64,000 nt of DNA from Pseudobdellovibrio sp031428275 (GTDB lineage Bacteria > Bdellovibrionota > Bdellovibrionia > Bdellovibrionales > Bdellovibrionaceae). The notes under the pieces were generated by a model. It searched no databases. It worked only from the letters and a program-made list of their open reading frames with translations, and was not told where the DNA came from. Shown in pieces: positions 8,176-16,078 of this stretch (positions are counted from its first letter, which is position 1; every line of letters starts with the position of its first letter). The DNA is taken from positions 62,001 to 126,000 of the forward strand of contig JANPPC010000043.1 in assembly GCA_031428275.1 (NCBI GenBank), given 5' to 3'. Position numbers and translations under genes: made by a program.

Positions 8176-9753
8176 TCACGAGGAAACAGACAAATTTTCT
8201 CGTCGAAAAGCAACCTTTGCGCAGTCTATAAGAAATGATCCGATGTGAACTTTACTCTTTTTATTTGGAAGTCGTCTAACCTGATCACCTATTTCAAATA
8301 GCAGACTCCACTGAATGAATAAGGTTTTATAAGCGTCTAAAAGTTTCGTTTCCGCATCCCAAATGTGAGTGGCCTCTGAACCCGATCCGTTAATTTCGAC
8401 AATTTCAAATCTTTTGCCGTTCATCAAAGACTGATTGTCTTCATAACGAATATCAAAGCGACCAAAATAAAAATCGGGAATCTGTTTCGCAATTCGGTCG
8501 ACTTCTTTCGCCAGAGGCTCAGAAATAAGATGTTTTCCGTTTAAAAAAACCGCCCCTTGGCAGTGGTTACCGCATTCAGACAAATACACAACCTGACTTT
8601 TTTCGGGAACTGAATCTAAACGCTCACTCAGTCTGGCAAAGTAAACGGACGCAATTATCCGAGCCCGACGATCATTCAAAATCAGATCGCCTAATTTTGT
8701 TTTGCCATCGCCCACAACAAACGGAAATTTCTTATCCGTCAGCGAAAAAATAGAACCCGTGTTTTGATCTGGCTTTCGTACGTAAAATACTCCAGCCTCG
8801 CATGGAAATTCGCTGAGGCTCTGAATAATCATCTCAGACCGACTTAGTTGTAAATATTCGGTTAGATCAAAATCATTTCTGATGATGCGCACGCCAAAGC
8901 CCCGCTGCCCGACATCCGGCTTTAAAATAAAAGGATAGCGAATATTATTTTCATCAAGCAGTTGTCGAGCTTCAGCCAAAGTAAGATCTTTTTTGACCTT
9001 CAGCGATTTCAAAGTCGACGAGTCTTTTAAATCAAGGTGTCGCAGTAAATCCCACTTCGACTCTCCAATCAGACCGCCATGCTTCAGGTTGGGGCTTGCA
9101 TAGAACGGCATCAAAAAGCTTCTGTAACGCAGCGAAAGATAAATATAGTAAGGAACAATTGGTATATAGAAAAACCAAGCGGGCCAAAATTCAAAATGAA
9201 GCCATTGTCTCCAAGAATACAGTAGCGCTTTTCGATGCCATCGATCCGCTAATTGCGGTAAGATCGACTTAAGAAATTGCAGAAACGCCAAAAATAAAAC
9301 GAGACTCAGCACCCAACGATCCATAAATAAGTAGTTAAGAGATTTTCCAGCTAAAAAGGCAATCAATACCCAAGCAAAAACACTGGCGAAAGTTAAAAAT
9401 AAAAATTTAAAAAACGGATACTTAACAAATCCTGCGGCTAAGTAGGTCGGAAGCCGTGTGCCAGGTATTACTCTAGAAATGACGATTGAGTACGTTAACG
9501 CCTGAGACCTTTTCATTTTCGAAAAAGTGGCTTCATGCTTTTTAAAAAATTTAAAGTGTTTTTCAATACCAAGTCCGTTGGCAGCGTAACCAATTAAGTA
9601 GAGTCCTACATCACCTAAGCTGATTCCCAGAAAACAGGCCATAAAGGCAGCTTCAAAACTAATTTTATTCTCGGCCATCAGGGCCAGACTTGAAATAAGA
9701 GCCAAGTCTTCAAGAACAAAGGTTCCTAAAAAAATAGAGATAAAATAAGTCAT
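8176..9753 (-). CDS. DedA-family membrane protein fused to ATP-grasp ligase domain
   Basis: 525 residues in two parts. Residues 1 to about 165 form a DedA/SNARE-associated membrane domain: several hydrophobic helices, the GDVGLYLIGY segment and SRVIPGTRLPTYLAAGF, the R-x3-G-x-R pattern of DedA proteins. A connecting stretch rich in aromatic residues (HFEFWPAWFFYIP) leads to an ATP-grasp domain (about 265-490) with FILKPDVGQRGFGVRI and a metal-binding EINGSGSEATH segment. ATP-grasp enzymes join a carboxylate to an amine through an acyl phosphate. DedA proteins move or handle lipids at the inner membrane. The product is therefore probably a membrane-bound ligase acting on a lipid or envelope substrate (inference). 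It is divergent from the cysteine dioxygenase/OlsBA operon. Confidence 0.85.
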   Translation of the reverse strand: MTYFISIFLGTFVLEDLALISSLALMAENKISFEAAFMACFLGISLGDVGLYLIGYAANGLGIEKHFKFFKKHEATFSKMKRSQALTYSIVISRVIPGTRLPTYLAAGFVKYPFFKFLFLTFASVFAWVLIAFLAGKSLNYLFMDRWVLSLVLFLAFLQFLKSILPQLADRWHRKALLYSWRQWLHFEFWPAWFFYIPIVPYYIYLSLRYRSFLMPFYASPNLKHGGLIGESKWDLLRHLDLKDSSTLKSLKVKKDLTLAEARQLLDENNIRYPFILKPDVGQRGFGVRIIRNDFDLTEYLQLSRSEMIIQSLSEFPCEAGVFYVRKPDQNTGSIFSLTDKKFPFVVGDGKTKLGDLILNDRRARIIASVYFARLSERLDSVPEKSQVVYLSECGNHCQGAVFLNGKHLISEPLAKEVDRIAKQIPDFYFGRFDIRYEDNQSLMNGKRFEIVEINGSGSEATHIWDAETKLLDAYKTLFIQWSLLFEIGDQVRRLPNKKSKVHIGSFLIDCAKVAFRRENLSVSS

Positions 9754-10017
9754 TTAATTTTTCTTCGCAAAAATATTGCTATATTCTGTCGCATATTTAG
9801 CTCTGTAAGGACCGTATTTTTCGAATTGAACATATGCACCCCGTTACAAAATGAGTGAAACCCGTTTTATTTTCGTTACAGATCATTTTGATAATTATTT
9901 ATTCATTACTCAAACCAAGCACTTAAAAAAGTTATTAAAAAATATAAAATACCCTGTAATTAATTGCAACTGACCTGCTCTTAGTTGAAAGTTAACACAA
10001 AGTATATGGGGGCAGCA
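9754..10017. other. Divergent intergenic region, DedA-ATP-grasp / YHS operon
   Basis: 264 AT-rich bases that must hold promoters for both directions. No clean operator, riboswitch or hairpin was found by eye. A weak repeated element (CCGTT next to TTTTAT/TTACA) occurs near 9840-9885. An upstream TTG at 9985 in the YHS frame is unlikely to be the start because a better site lies at 10018. Confidence 0.5.
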
Positions 10018-10494
10018 ATGTCGACTTCGGCAATCAAATTTGTTTTAGTTCTAATCACATTTTTCAGCTTAAGTGCTCGCTCTGAAAACACAGCTAATTT
10101 GAACAAGTCAGGGGTTATCTTAAATGGCTTTGATCCGGTTTCTTATTTCAAAGCAGAAAAGCCTGTCAAAGGCGATCCAAAATTTCAAAGCACCCAAGGT
10201 GAAATTACGTATTGGTTTTCTAGCGAAGCTAATAAAGAAATTTTTATGAAAGATCCGAAGAAATATGAACCTCAATACGGCGGATGGTGCGCTTACGCGG
10301 TGGCTGACTCAAAATCAAAAGTAGATGTGGACCCAAAAAGTTTCATCATACAGGACGGACGCCTGCTTGTATTTTATAATGGCCTGTGGGGCGACACGCG
10401 AGATAAATGGCTTCATACTAAAAACAAAGACGCAAAAACCTATTTAAAAGAAGCCGACGCTAACTGGCCCGTCACTCAAATAAAGGAACCTTAA
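10018..10494 (+). CDS. Secreted YHS-domain protein
   Basis: 158 residues with a signal peptide (MSTSAIKF, hydrophobic core, then SARSENT). The mature part matches YHS-domain proteins: GVILNGFDPVSYF, a YWFSSEANKEIFMKDPKKYEPQYGGWCAYAV segment and a C-terminal WLHTK. I chose the ATG at 10018 because GGGGG precedes it by five bases and it leaves a clean signal peptide; a TTG at 9985 in the same frame would add 11 residues. YHS proteins are often linked to metal or redox functions, but the family has no single activity. It is the first gene of the operon that continues through DoxX, the Cdo-decarboxylase fusion and the lipid acyltransferases. Confidence 0.85.
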   Translation: MSTSAIKFVLVLITFFSLSARSENTANLNKSGVILNGFDPVSYFKAEKPVKGDPKFQSTQGEITYWFSSEANKEIFMKDPKKYEPQYGGWCAYAVADSKSKVDVDPKSFIIQDGRLLVFYNGLWGDTRDKWLHTKNKDAKTYLKEADANWPVTQIKEP

Positions 10495-10495
10495 A

Positions 10496-10930
10496 GTGAC
10501 AGACAAAGTGCCAAACAAAGTGACCGTTAAGTTTCTTCTTCTTCTTCGACTAGTTGCAGCGGGTATTCTAATACAAACACTGTATTTCAAATTTTCTGGA
10601 GCGCCTGAATCTAAATTTATTTTCAGTACACTCGGAATCGAACCCTGGGGGCGCTGGTTTGCAGGTATAAGCGAATTAGTCGCTAGTATCTTATTGTTAG
10701 TGACAGCTACACAATTTTTAGGTGCAGCGATGGCTCTTGGCGTGATGCTTGGGGCGCTGGCTAGCCATTTGCTTTTTTTAGGCATTGATGTCCAAAATGA
10801 CGGCGGTCTTTTATTTGGACTGGCTGTGATTGTTTCTGCCTGCAGTGTAGCTATTCTTTTTCTTCGCAGAAATGAAATCCCCGTATGGTTAAATCGCGGT
10901 AAGAATTTGCTTTACGCGAATAAAAAGTGA
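10496..10930 (+). CDS. DoxX-like small membrane protein
   Basis: 144 residues starting with GTG one base after the YHS stop, with GGAA eight bases upstream. Four hydrophobic helices and the segments ILIQTLYFKFSGAPES, GRWFAGISELVASILLL and LGAAMALGVMLGALASHLLF match the DoxX/DoxD-like family of inner-membrane proteins. The family is loosely tied to redox or sulfur chemistry, with no firm activity. Its TGA stop lies within GTGA, where a possible GTG start of the next gene also lies, so translation of the two is probably coupled. Confidence 0.8.
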   Translation: MTDKVPNKVTVKFLLLLRLVAAGILIQTLYFKFSGAPESKFIFSTLGIEPWGRWFAGISELVASILLLVTATQFLGAAMALGVMLGALASHLLFLGIDVQNDGGLLFGLAVIVSACSVAILFLRRNEIPVWLNRGKNLLYANKK

Positions 10931-10938
10931 GAACTAAT

Positions 10939-12567
10939 ATGACTATTGAAAATACCCAGGTAGCTAGCTACGTCAGAAAAGTCCTGCATCAAACAGATTC
11001 TTTTGAAGTCGTTTCGATCGAATGGAGCAAAGGCAGTCAAACGCCAGCGCATAATCATGGTTGGAGCCAATGCTTAGTTTCGATTGAAAGCGGAGTTTTT
11101 GAAAACACTCTCGATTCAGGAATAAAAACAGAAATCCAACGCCTAGAGGCGGGTCAGGTTCTGAATACGCCGATTGGTGCAAGACACGATATGCGCTGCT
11201 TAAGTGCCGGTGGCCGAACACTACACGTTTATACGCCCAAAATTCAAGAGCGATCAGATCTTGGTCAATTTAAGATTGAATCAACAGCGCATTTCAAAAA
11301 CGATTTGAAACTTTCGGAAGCCACTTCAATTGAGCCACTTAAAAAAATAATGACGGCCATTCGTGAGCATTCAATTACAACTCAATCGCCCTATTTCATG
11401 AATCAGTTATTTTCCGGAATATTACCTCAAATGCTTCTAGCAGAAGATTTAATCTCGCAAACAAAAACGACAATGGCGACGTTTGAAGCTAGCCCCGCCT
11501 TTTCGACTATTGAATTGGAAGTCATTGAGTCACTTGGCAAAATGATTGGTTGGCCCGAGGGCCAGCGCGAAGGAGTTGGTGTGCCTGGCGGAAGTGCGGC
11601 CAATTTTATGGCCGTACATTGTGCACGACAAAAGAAGTTTCCTGATATTAAAAAAAGTGGAATGGACGGAACAAAGTTAAGAATTTTTACCTCAACCGAG
11701 GCCCATTACTCTTTAAAGAAAGCTTGCGCTGCTCTTGGATTGGGAACCGATAACCTGATCCATGTTCCGGTCGATAACCAGGGCCGCATGATACCTGAAA
11801 AACTTGATCACCTTATTTCTGATTCGCTCGATCAAGGCTTTGTACCGCTGATGGTCAGCGCAACTTCGGGTACGACTGTGCTGGGTGCGTTTGACCCGAT
11901 CGATAAGTTGTCTGCGGTCTGTAAAAAATATGACGTTTGGCTGCACGCTGACGGAGCTTGGGGAGGCCCCGTTCTTTTCTCAGAACGATCTCGCCACCTG
12001 GTGCGCGGAATTGAATTAGCCGATTCGATGACTTTTGATGCGCATAAACTTTTTGGCGCTAGTTTGACTTGTAGTTTTTTTCTAACTCAACACTCAGGCT
12101 TACTTTTAGAAGCGAACGATGTTTCTGGCGGAGATTATCTATTTCATTCAGATGACCCTAACATTGATCGTGGAAAATTTTCTTGGCAATGCGGGCGCAG
12201 AGCCGAAGCCGTTAGCTTTTGGACCATCTGGAAAAGTCTGGGAACGACAGGTTTGGGTGATTTTGTAGATCATTTCGCGAAAATTCGCGATGATCTTTTA
12301 CCTTGGATTGAAACTCAGCCGCGTCTAGAACTTATCGCAAGACCTGATTTTTTGAATGTCTGCGTAAGAATAAAACCTCCCGCTTCTAAAGTTGGCGTCG
12401 CCGATTGGTCGAAAGTCGTTCGTGAATCTTTAAAAGAAAAAAACCTGGCTATGGTGAATTATTCTTCGGATACCAACGGAACTTTTTTAAGGCTGATCTT
12501 AGCTCACCCTTATCTTCAAACCGAACATGTTAAGCAAATTCTTGAGTGGGCATTGGCTTTTGAATGA
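10939..12567 (+). CDS. Cysteine dioxygenase - PLP-dependent sulfinoalanine decarboxylase fusion
   Basis: 542 residues in two enzymes. The N-terminal cupin (about 1-110) is cysteine dioxygenase-like: TPAHNHGWSQC supplies the HxH iron ligands, GARHDMRCL the third His, and HVYTP closes the fold. The C-terminal part (about 125-540) is a group II PLP decarboxylase (glutamate/cysteine-sulfinate family): VPGGSAANFMA, LHADGAWGG and the Schiff-base Lys370 in FDAHKLFGASLTC. Together they would turn cysteine into cysteine sulfinate and then hypotaurine, the taurine precursor. The decarboxylase substrate is inferred from the fusion; glutamate or aspartate cannot be excluded from sequence. The start is ambiguous: an in-frame GTG at 10927 overlaps the DoxX stop, while the ATG at 10939 has a weak GTGAG. 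Confidence 0.88.
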   Translation: MTIENTQVASYVRKVLHQTDSFEVVSIEWSKGSQTPAHNHGWSQCLVSIESGVFENTLDSGIKTEIQRLEAGQVLNTPIGARHDMRCLSAGGRTLHVYTPKIQERSDLGQFKIESTAHFKNDLKLSEATSIEPLKKIMTAIREHSITTQSPYFMNQLFSGILPQMLLAEDLISQTKTTMATFEASPAFSTIELEVIESLGKMIGWPEGQREGVGVPGGSAANFMAVHCARQKKFPDIKKSGMDGTKLRIFTSTEAHYSLKKACAALGLGTDNLIHVPVDNQGRMIPEKLDHLISDSLDQGFVPLMVSATSGTTVLGAFDPIDKLSAVCKKYDVWLHADGAWGGPVLFSERSRHLVRGIELADSMTFDAHKLFGASLTCSFFLTQHSGLLLEANDVSGGDYLFHSDDPNIDRGKFSWQCGRRAEAVSFWTIWKSLGTTGLGDFVDHFAKIRDDLLPWIETQPRLELIARPDFLNVCVRIKPPASKVGVADWSKVVRESLKEKNLAMVNYSSDTNGTFLRLILAHPYLQTEHVKQILEWALAFE

Positions 12568-12704
12568 CGATAAATCGCAAAGTTGATTCCCATCTTTTAC
12601 TTATTTTTACGCTTGTCTTAACAAGCCCTTTAGCCGTTTTTCTTCACCATAACGAGGGTTGGCTTTTTTCATTTGTAGCAACCTATGGAGTGCTTGAACA
12701 ATGA
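12564..12704 (+). CDS. 46-residue hydrophobic peptide coupled on both sides
   Basis: Found by hand translation. ATG at 12564 overlaps the stop of the decarboxylase fusion (ATGA), and its TGA overlaps the ATG of the OlsB-like gene (ATGA). The product starts MTINRKVDSHLLLIFTLVLT and ends FSFVATYGVLEQ, with one clear hydrophobic helix and a second weaker one. Double start/stop overlap in an operon that uses the same overlap style elsewhere makes a real gene likely. It is probably a small inner-membrane protein, perhaps an anchor or partner of the acyltransferases. No family is recognised. Confidence 0.7.
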   Translation: MTINRKVDSHLLLIFTLVLTSPLAVFLHHNEGWLFSFVATYGVLEQ

Positions 12705-13516
12705 TCGAGACAACATCTGCGCTGCAAAAAAAGAACTCGCATTTTGAAGCTAAGGTAAACCTTCAAATAAGCGCCGGTAGGTTTACCGTTCGAACAATTT
12801 CTACCCCCGATGAACTTAAACAAGCCTATGCACTTCGATATCAAGTATTTCAAGTCGAGATGATCGGTTCTGATTTTTTAGTCGGCGAAGATCATGATGA
12901 GTTTGATCAGATTTCAGACCACCTAGCCATATACGACTCAAAATCGAACCAGATGATTGCTACATGCCGGCTTAACTGCTCGCGCTTTTCAAATAAATTT
13001 TATTCGGAACAAGAATTTAATTGCGCCACATTTCTTGAGCTTCCCGACACAAAACTTGAGATTGGTCGCGTATGCGTTCATCGCGACTTCAGAAAAGGCA
13101 TTATCATTATGCTTCTATGGAGAGCCCTCGCCGACTATATGGCAAAAACTGAAGCTCGCTATTTATTTGGTTGTGGCTCGGTCGCTACCCTCGACCCTCA
13201 ACAGGCCTTCATTCTTTATAGATACTTAGAAGAAGAGGGTAAACTTCGTCCGTCGTACGGAATCTCACCGACTGAACAATTTTATTCCAAACCTTTTGCC
13301 AGCTTGCTGCTAGATGAAAAACGCCCCTTACAGGCAGATGAACGTTTGTTGGCAGAAACGCTCTTGCCGTCGCTGTGTAGATCTTATTTTGATATCGGTT
13401 GCTTCACTCCAGGTTCGCCCGCTTTTGATCAAGATTTTAAATGCATCGATTTTTTAACGATCTTAGATGTAAAACAATTAAGTCCGCAAATTCGTCGAAA
13501 AATGATGGGCGCTTAA
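12701..13516 (+). CDS. olsB: OlsB-like amino-acid N-acyltransferase (GNAT fold)
   Basis: 271 residues of the GNAT subfamily that includes OlsB, which acylates the alpha-amino group of ornithine with a 3-hydroxy fatty acid to start ornithine-lipid synthesis. Supporting segments are QAYALRYQVFQVEM, FDQISDHLAIYD, MIATCRLN, LEIGRVCVHRDFR and YLFGCGSVATLDP. It is followed at 2 bp by an OlsA-like acyltransferase, and an arginase in the same operon supplies ornithine. Alternative: a related acyltransferase acting on another amino acid or on taurine-like amines, given the dioxygenase-decarboxylase upstream. The ATG overlaps the stop of the 46-residue peptide gene. Confidence 0.78.
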   Translation: MIETTSALQKKNSHFEAKVNLQISAGRFTVRTISTPDELKQAYALRYQVFQVEMIGSDFLVGEDHDEFDQISDHLAIYDSKSNQMIATCRLNCSRFSNKFYSEQEFNCATFLELPDTKLEIGRVCVHRDFRKGIIIMLLWRALADYMAKTEARYLFGCGSVATLDPQQAFILYRYLEEEGKLRPSYGISPTEQFYSKPFASLLLDEKRPLQADERLLAETLLPSLCRSYFDIGCFTPGSPAFDQDFKCIDFLTILDVKQLSPQIRRKMMGA

Positions 13517-13518
13517 AT

Positions 13519-14232
13519 ATGGTATTACAAATCTTCAATGCATTTTTAAAAACGGCAATCTATGGCTGCATGATCATCGGCAAAAACGAGAATTCGCGAA
13601 ATCAGACGAAGCAAAAATGGGCCAAGATGATTCTAAAAAGCTTTGGCTTTTCAGTAGAGATAATCGGCCAACAACCGCCCATGGGCACGCAGATACTTGT
13701 CGGAAATCACATTAGCTATTTAGATATTGTTATTTTGATGTCAGCTGTACCCGAAATAGCTTTCATTGCAAAAGACGATTTAAAAAAGTGGCCCATAATC
13801 GGAGCGGCCGCTACCGTCGCCGGAACTATCTTTGTCAATCGAAGCACCAGTTACGGCAAAAAGAAATTTTTAGACCAAATCATAAATCAATTGAATGAAA
13901 AAAATAAATCGATTGCAATTTTCCCATCTGGCACGACAGCTTTGTACGAAGAAAAACCCTGGAAAAAGGGTGCATTCAAAATTGCAAAGCAGGCACAAGT
14001 TCCTGTGCAACTTTTTCGCATAGATTATCAGCCACTCAGAGAATCGGCTTACATAGATGACGATAACCTTTTATCTAGTATGTATCGCCTTTCAAAAATC
14101 AAAAATAAATCAGCCTCTTTGCAATGGTTAGGTCGCTTCGAACAAATTGATGAGCCGTATTTATTTGCTGAAGATCTTCGACAAAAAGTGATTTCAAAGT
14201 CGAAGACCGAAACGAGAAATGAAGCTACTTAA
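13519..14232 (+). CDS. olsA: OlsA/PlsC-like 1-acyl-glycerol-3-phosphate acyltransferase family
   Basis: 237-residue membrane acyltransferase. It has the catalytic HxxxxD motif as GNHISYLDI, the FVNR substrate motif and IFPSGTT, the PlsC-family motif III variant. OlsA adds the second fatty acid to lyso-ornithine lipid; PlsC does the same for phosphatidic acid. Direct linkage to the OlsB-like gene favours OlsA. I placed the start at ATG 13519, two bases after the previous stop, because an upstream ATG at 13441 would read through the end of olsB and add 26 polar residues before the membrane helix. Confidence 0.8.
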   Translation: MVLQIFNAFLKTAIYGCMIIGKNENSRNQTKQKWAKMILKSFGFSVEIIGQQPPMGTQILVGNHISYLDIVILMSAVPEIAFIAKDDLKKWPIIGAAATVAGTIFVNRSTSYGKKKFLDQIINQLNEKNKSIAIFPSGTTALYEEKPWKKGAFKIAKQAQVPVQLFRIDYQPLRESAYIDDDNLLSSMYRLSKIKNKSASLQWLGRFEQIDEPYLFAEDLRQKVISKSKTETRNEAT

Positions 14233-15073
14233 GCGCTGTAAGAATTTATTCTACGTCTGTCTAACGACTGCCGTCATAAGCAGTTGCGTGAAACCGCTAT
14301 TAGCGATTGGCAGCGAAATTAAAGTTTCCGAATCCGAACCTAAGACCCAAATACAAACCTACAATGGTAAAAATAGAATCATGCAATACGCGTCGAGTGG
14401 CGACCCTAAAAAACGCCCCGTTCTATTCGTACATGGCTCGCCTGGTTCATGGAAAGCTTGGGCCAACTTTCTACTTAATTCTGATTTACAAAAAAAATTT
14501 CATCTCATAGCCGTTGATCGACCGGGTTACGGCGGATCTGAACCTGGCGTGACCGTAACATCAATCGCGATACAAGCGGCCGACGTGATGGAAGTTTTAA
14601 ATATTAATAAAAGCCATCTACCGGCGATATTAGTGGGCCATTCATTCGGCGGCCCTGTGATTGCAAAAGCTGCCATAGATTTTACCGAGCAAGTGGCGGG
14701 GCTGGTCTTTGTTGCCAGCTCGGTCTCACCTGATCTAGAAAAAACCAAGTGGTATCAGTACCCGGCAACCTGGTGGCCGATTCGAATTTTAATTCCCACA
14801 GAATTACGCGTCTGTAACGAAGAGATTATGCAGCTTAAATCTGAATTGCAGCTCATGCGACCTCAATGGAAAAGCATCAAAGCTAAAAGTATTCTGATTC
14901 AGGGCGAAGAAGACGGATTAGTACCAGCAGAAAATCTAGATTTTCTGATTGAACATCTTGATAAGAAATCTATTATAGACGTAGTACGAATAAAAGACAT
15001 GAATCATTTCGTGCCGTGGCAGCGACCCGAACTAATTATTGAAGGGATTAATAAGGTGAACCATGCTCTTTAA
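14219..15073 (+). CDS. Alpha/beta-hydrolase lipoprotein
   Basis: 284 residues. The N-terminus MKLLKRCKNLFYVCLTTAV followed by ISSC is a lipoprotein signal with lipobox cysteine near 23. The hydrolase fold shows LFVHGSPGSWKAW (oxyanion region), the nucleophile elbow VGHSFGGPV with Ser, the acid in GEEDGLVPAEN and the catalytic His in MNHFVPW. The start overlaps olsA by 14 bp. In this operon it could be an envelope lipase or esterase editing or turning over the lipid made by the acyltransferases; that role is inferred. Substrate cannot be read from sequence. Confidence 0.87.
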   Translation: MKLLKRCKNLFYVCLTTAVISSCVKPLLAIGSEIKVSESEPKTQIQTYNGKNRIMQYASSGDPKKRPVLFVHGSPGSWKAWANFLLNSDLQKKFHLIAVDRPGYGGSEPGVTVTSIAIQAADVMEVLNINKSHLPAILVGHSFGGPVIAKAAIDFTEQVAGLVFVASSVSPDLEKTKWYQYPATWWPIRILIPTELRVCNEEIMQLKSELQLMRPQWKSIKAKSILIQGEEDGLVPAENLDFLIEHLDKKSIIDVVRIKDMNHFVPWQRPELIIEGINKVNHAL

Positions 15074-15956
15074 TTTCGAATTCGGAAATCAAATCTCTTT
15101 ACTCAGCATTTGTTCAGGGCTGGGGCAAAAGCAAAAAGGTGTTGAACTTGGCCCTCAGATCTTAATGGCAAATGGCTTCGGCGATATCTTAAGAAAAGAC
15201 GCTCAGCTAAACCATTTAGCAGAATTGACTCCCGAGCAAAACGAAGACACAACCGGCTGGAATTTAATGAATCGCATACGTGTGAAAGCTTCTGAAGCTT
15301 TGCAAAGTAAAAATTTACTATTTTCTATCGGCGGCGATCATAGTATTTCAATCGGTACAGTTCAGGCTACTTTGAAAAATTATCCGACCGCACGTGTGAT
15401 TTGGATAGATGCACACGGCGATATGAATACACCCCAAACCTCAACGACGGGAAACCTACACGGTATGCCCCTTGCGGCATTGTTAGGTCTTTTTAAAACT
15501 CCGATCGGTGGTCCGCTTCTTTCTAGTAAAAAACTTTTGCTAGTTGGAGTTCGAGATCTAGATCCGGCAGAGAAAATATTTTTTGAAGAATTAAGTATCG
15601 AATTTATTTCAGCAGAAGAAGCCCTGTCTGATCCGAATCGAGCTCTTAAAAAAATGTCTTCTTGGCTTAAGCAAGACCCAGAAAGCCCCATTCATCTTAG
15701 TTTTGATGTAGATGCTCTCGATCCCAGTGTGGCCCCCGCTACCGGCCTTCGAGTTCCGCTGGGTTTATCAGTTGAGTTCGCAAAACGGCTGTTGAACTTG
15801 ATCTCATTAACTCAAAAAGTGGTTTCCGTAGACCTTGTCGAACTGAACCCCTTGAAAGTCGAAACGCAGCAAGACCTTGCACAAACGATTCAGTCACTTA
15901 AGTCAATTTTTTCAGCCGCACACACTCATGCTAAATTGAACGAAATTGAAATGTGA
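15063..15956 (+). CDS. Arginase / ureohydrolase
   Basis: 297-residue binuclear manganese enzyme. Metal ligands are visible: His93 in GGDHSISIG, the DAHGD set (Asp116, His118, Asp120) and the DVDALDP pair; NLHGMPLA lies in the substrate loop as in arginases. It hydrolyses arginine to ornithine and urea, although agmatinase or formiminoglutamase cannot be excluded by eye. It overlaps the hydrolase by 11 bp with AAGGTG before its ATG. As last gene of an operon containing OlsB/OlsA-like enzymes, its natural role would be to provide ornithine for the lipid head group (inference). Confidence 0.85.
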   Translation: MLFNFEFGNQISLLSICSGLGQKQKGVELGPQILMANGFGDILRKDAQLNHLAELTPEQNEDTTGWNLMNRIRVKASEALQSKNLLFSIGGDHSISIGTVQATLKNYPTARVIWIDAHGDMNTPQTSTTGNLHGMPLAALLGLFKTPIGGPLLSSKKLLLVGVRDLDPAEKIFFEELSIEFISAEEALSDPNRALKKMSSWLKQDPESPIHLSFDVDALDPSVAPATGLRVPLGLSVEFAKRLLNLISLTQKVVSVDLVELNPLKVETQQDLAQTIQSLKSIFSAAHTHAKLNEIEM

Positions 15957-16078
15957 AAAAAAAGCGCGGCACATCGCCAGCTGATCTTTAGATAGACCCT
16001 GAAACAATGAGGCTTCTTAGGCGCGTGCGTCTTGAGTCAGACAAACTATAAATGTTATACCCAATTCTTCAGAGCTCT

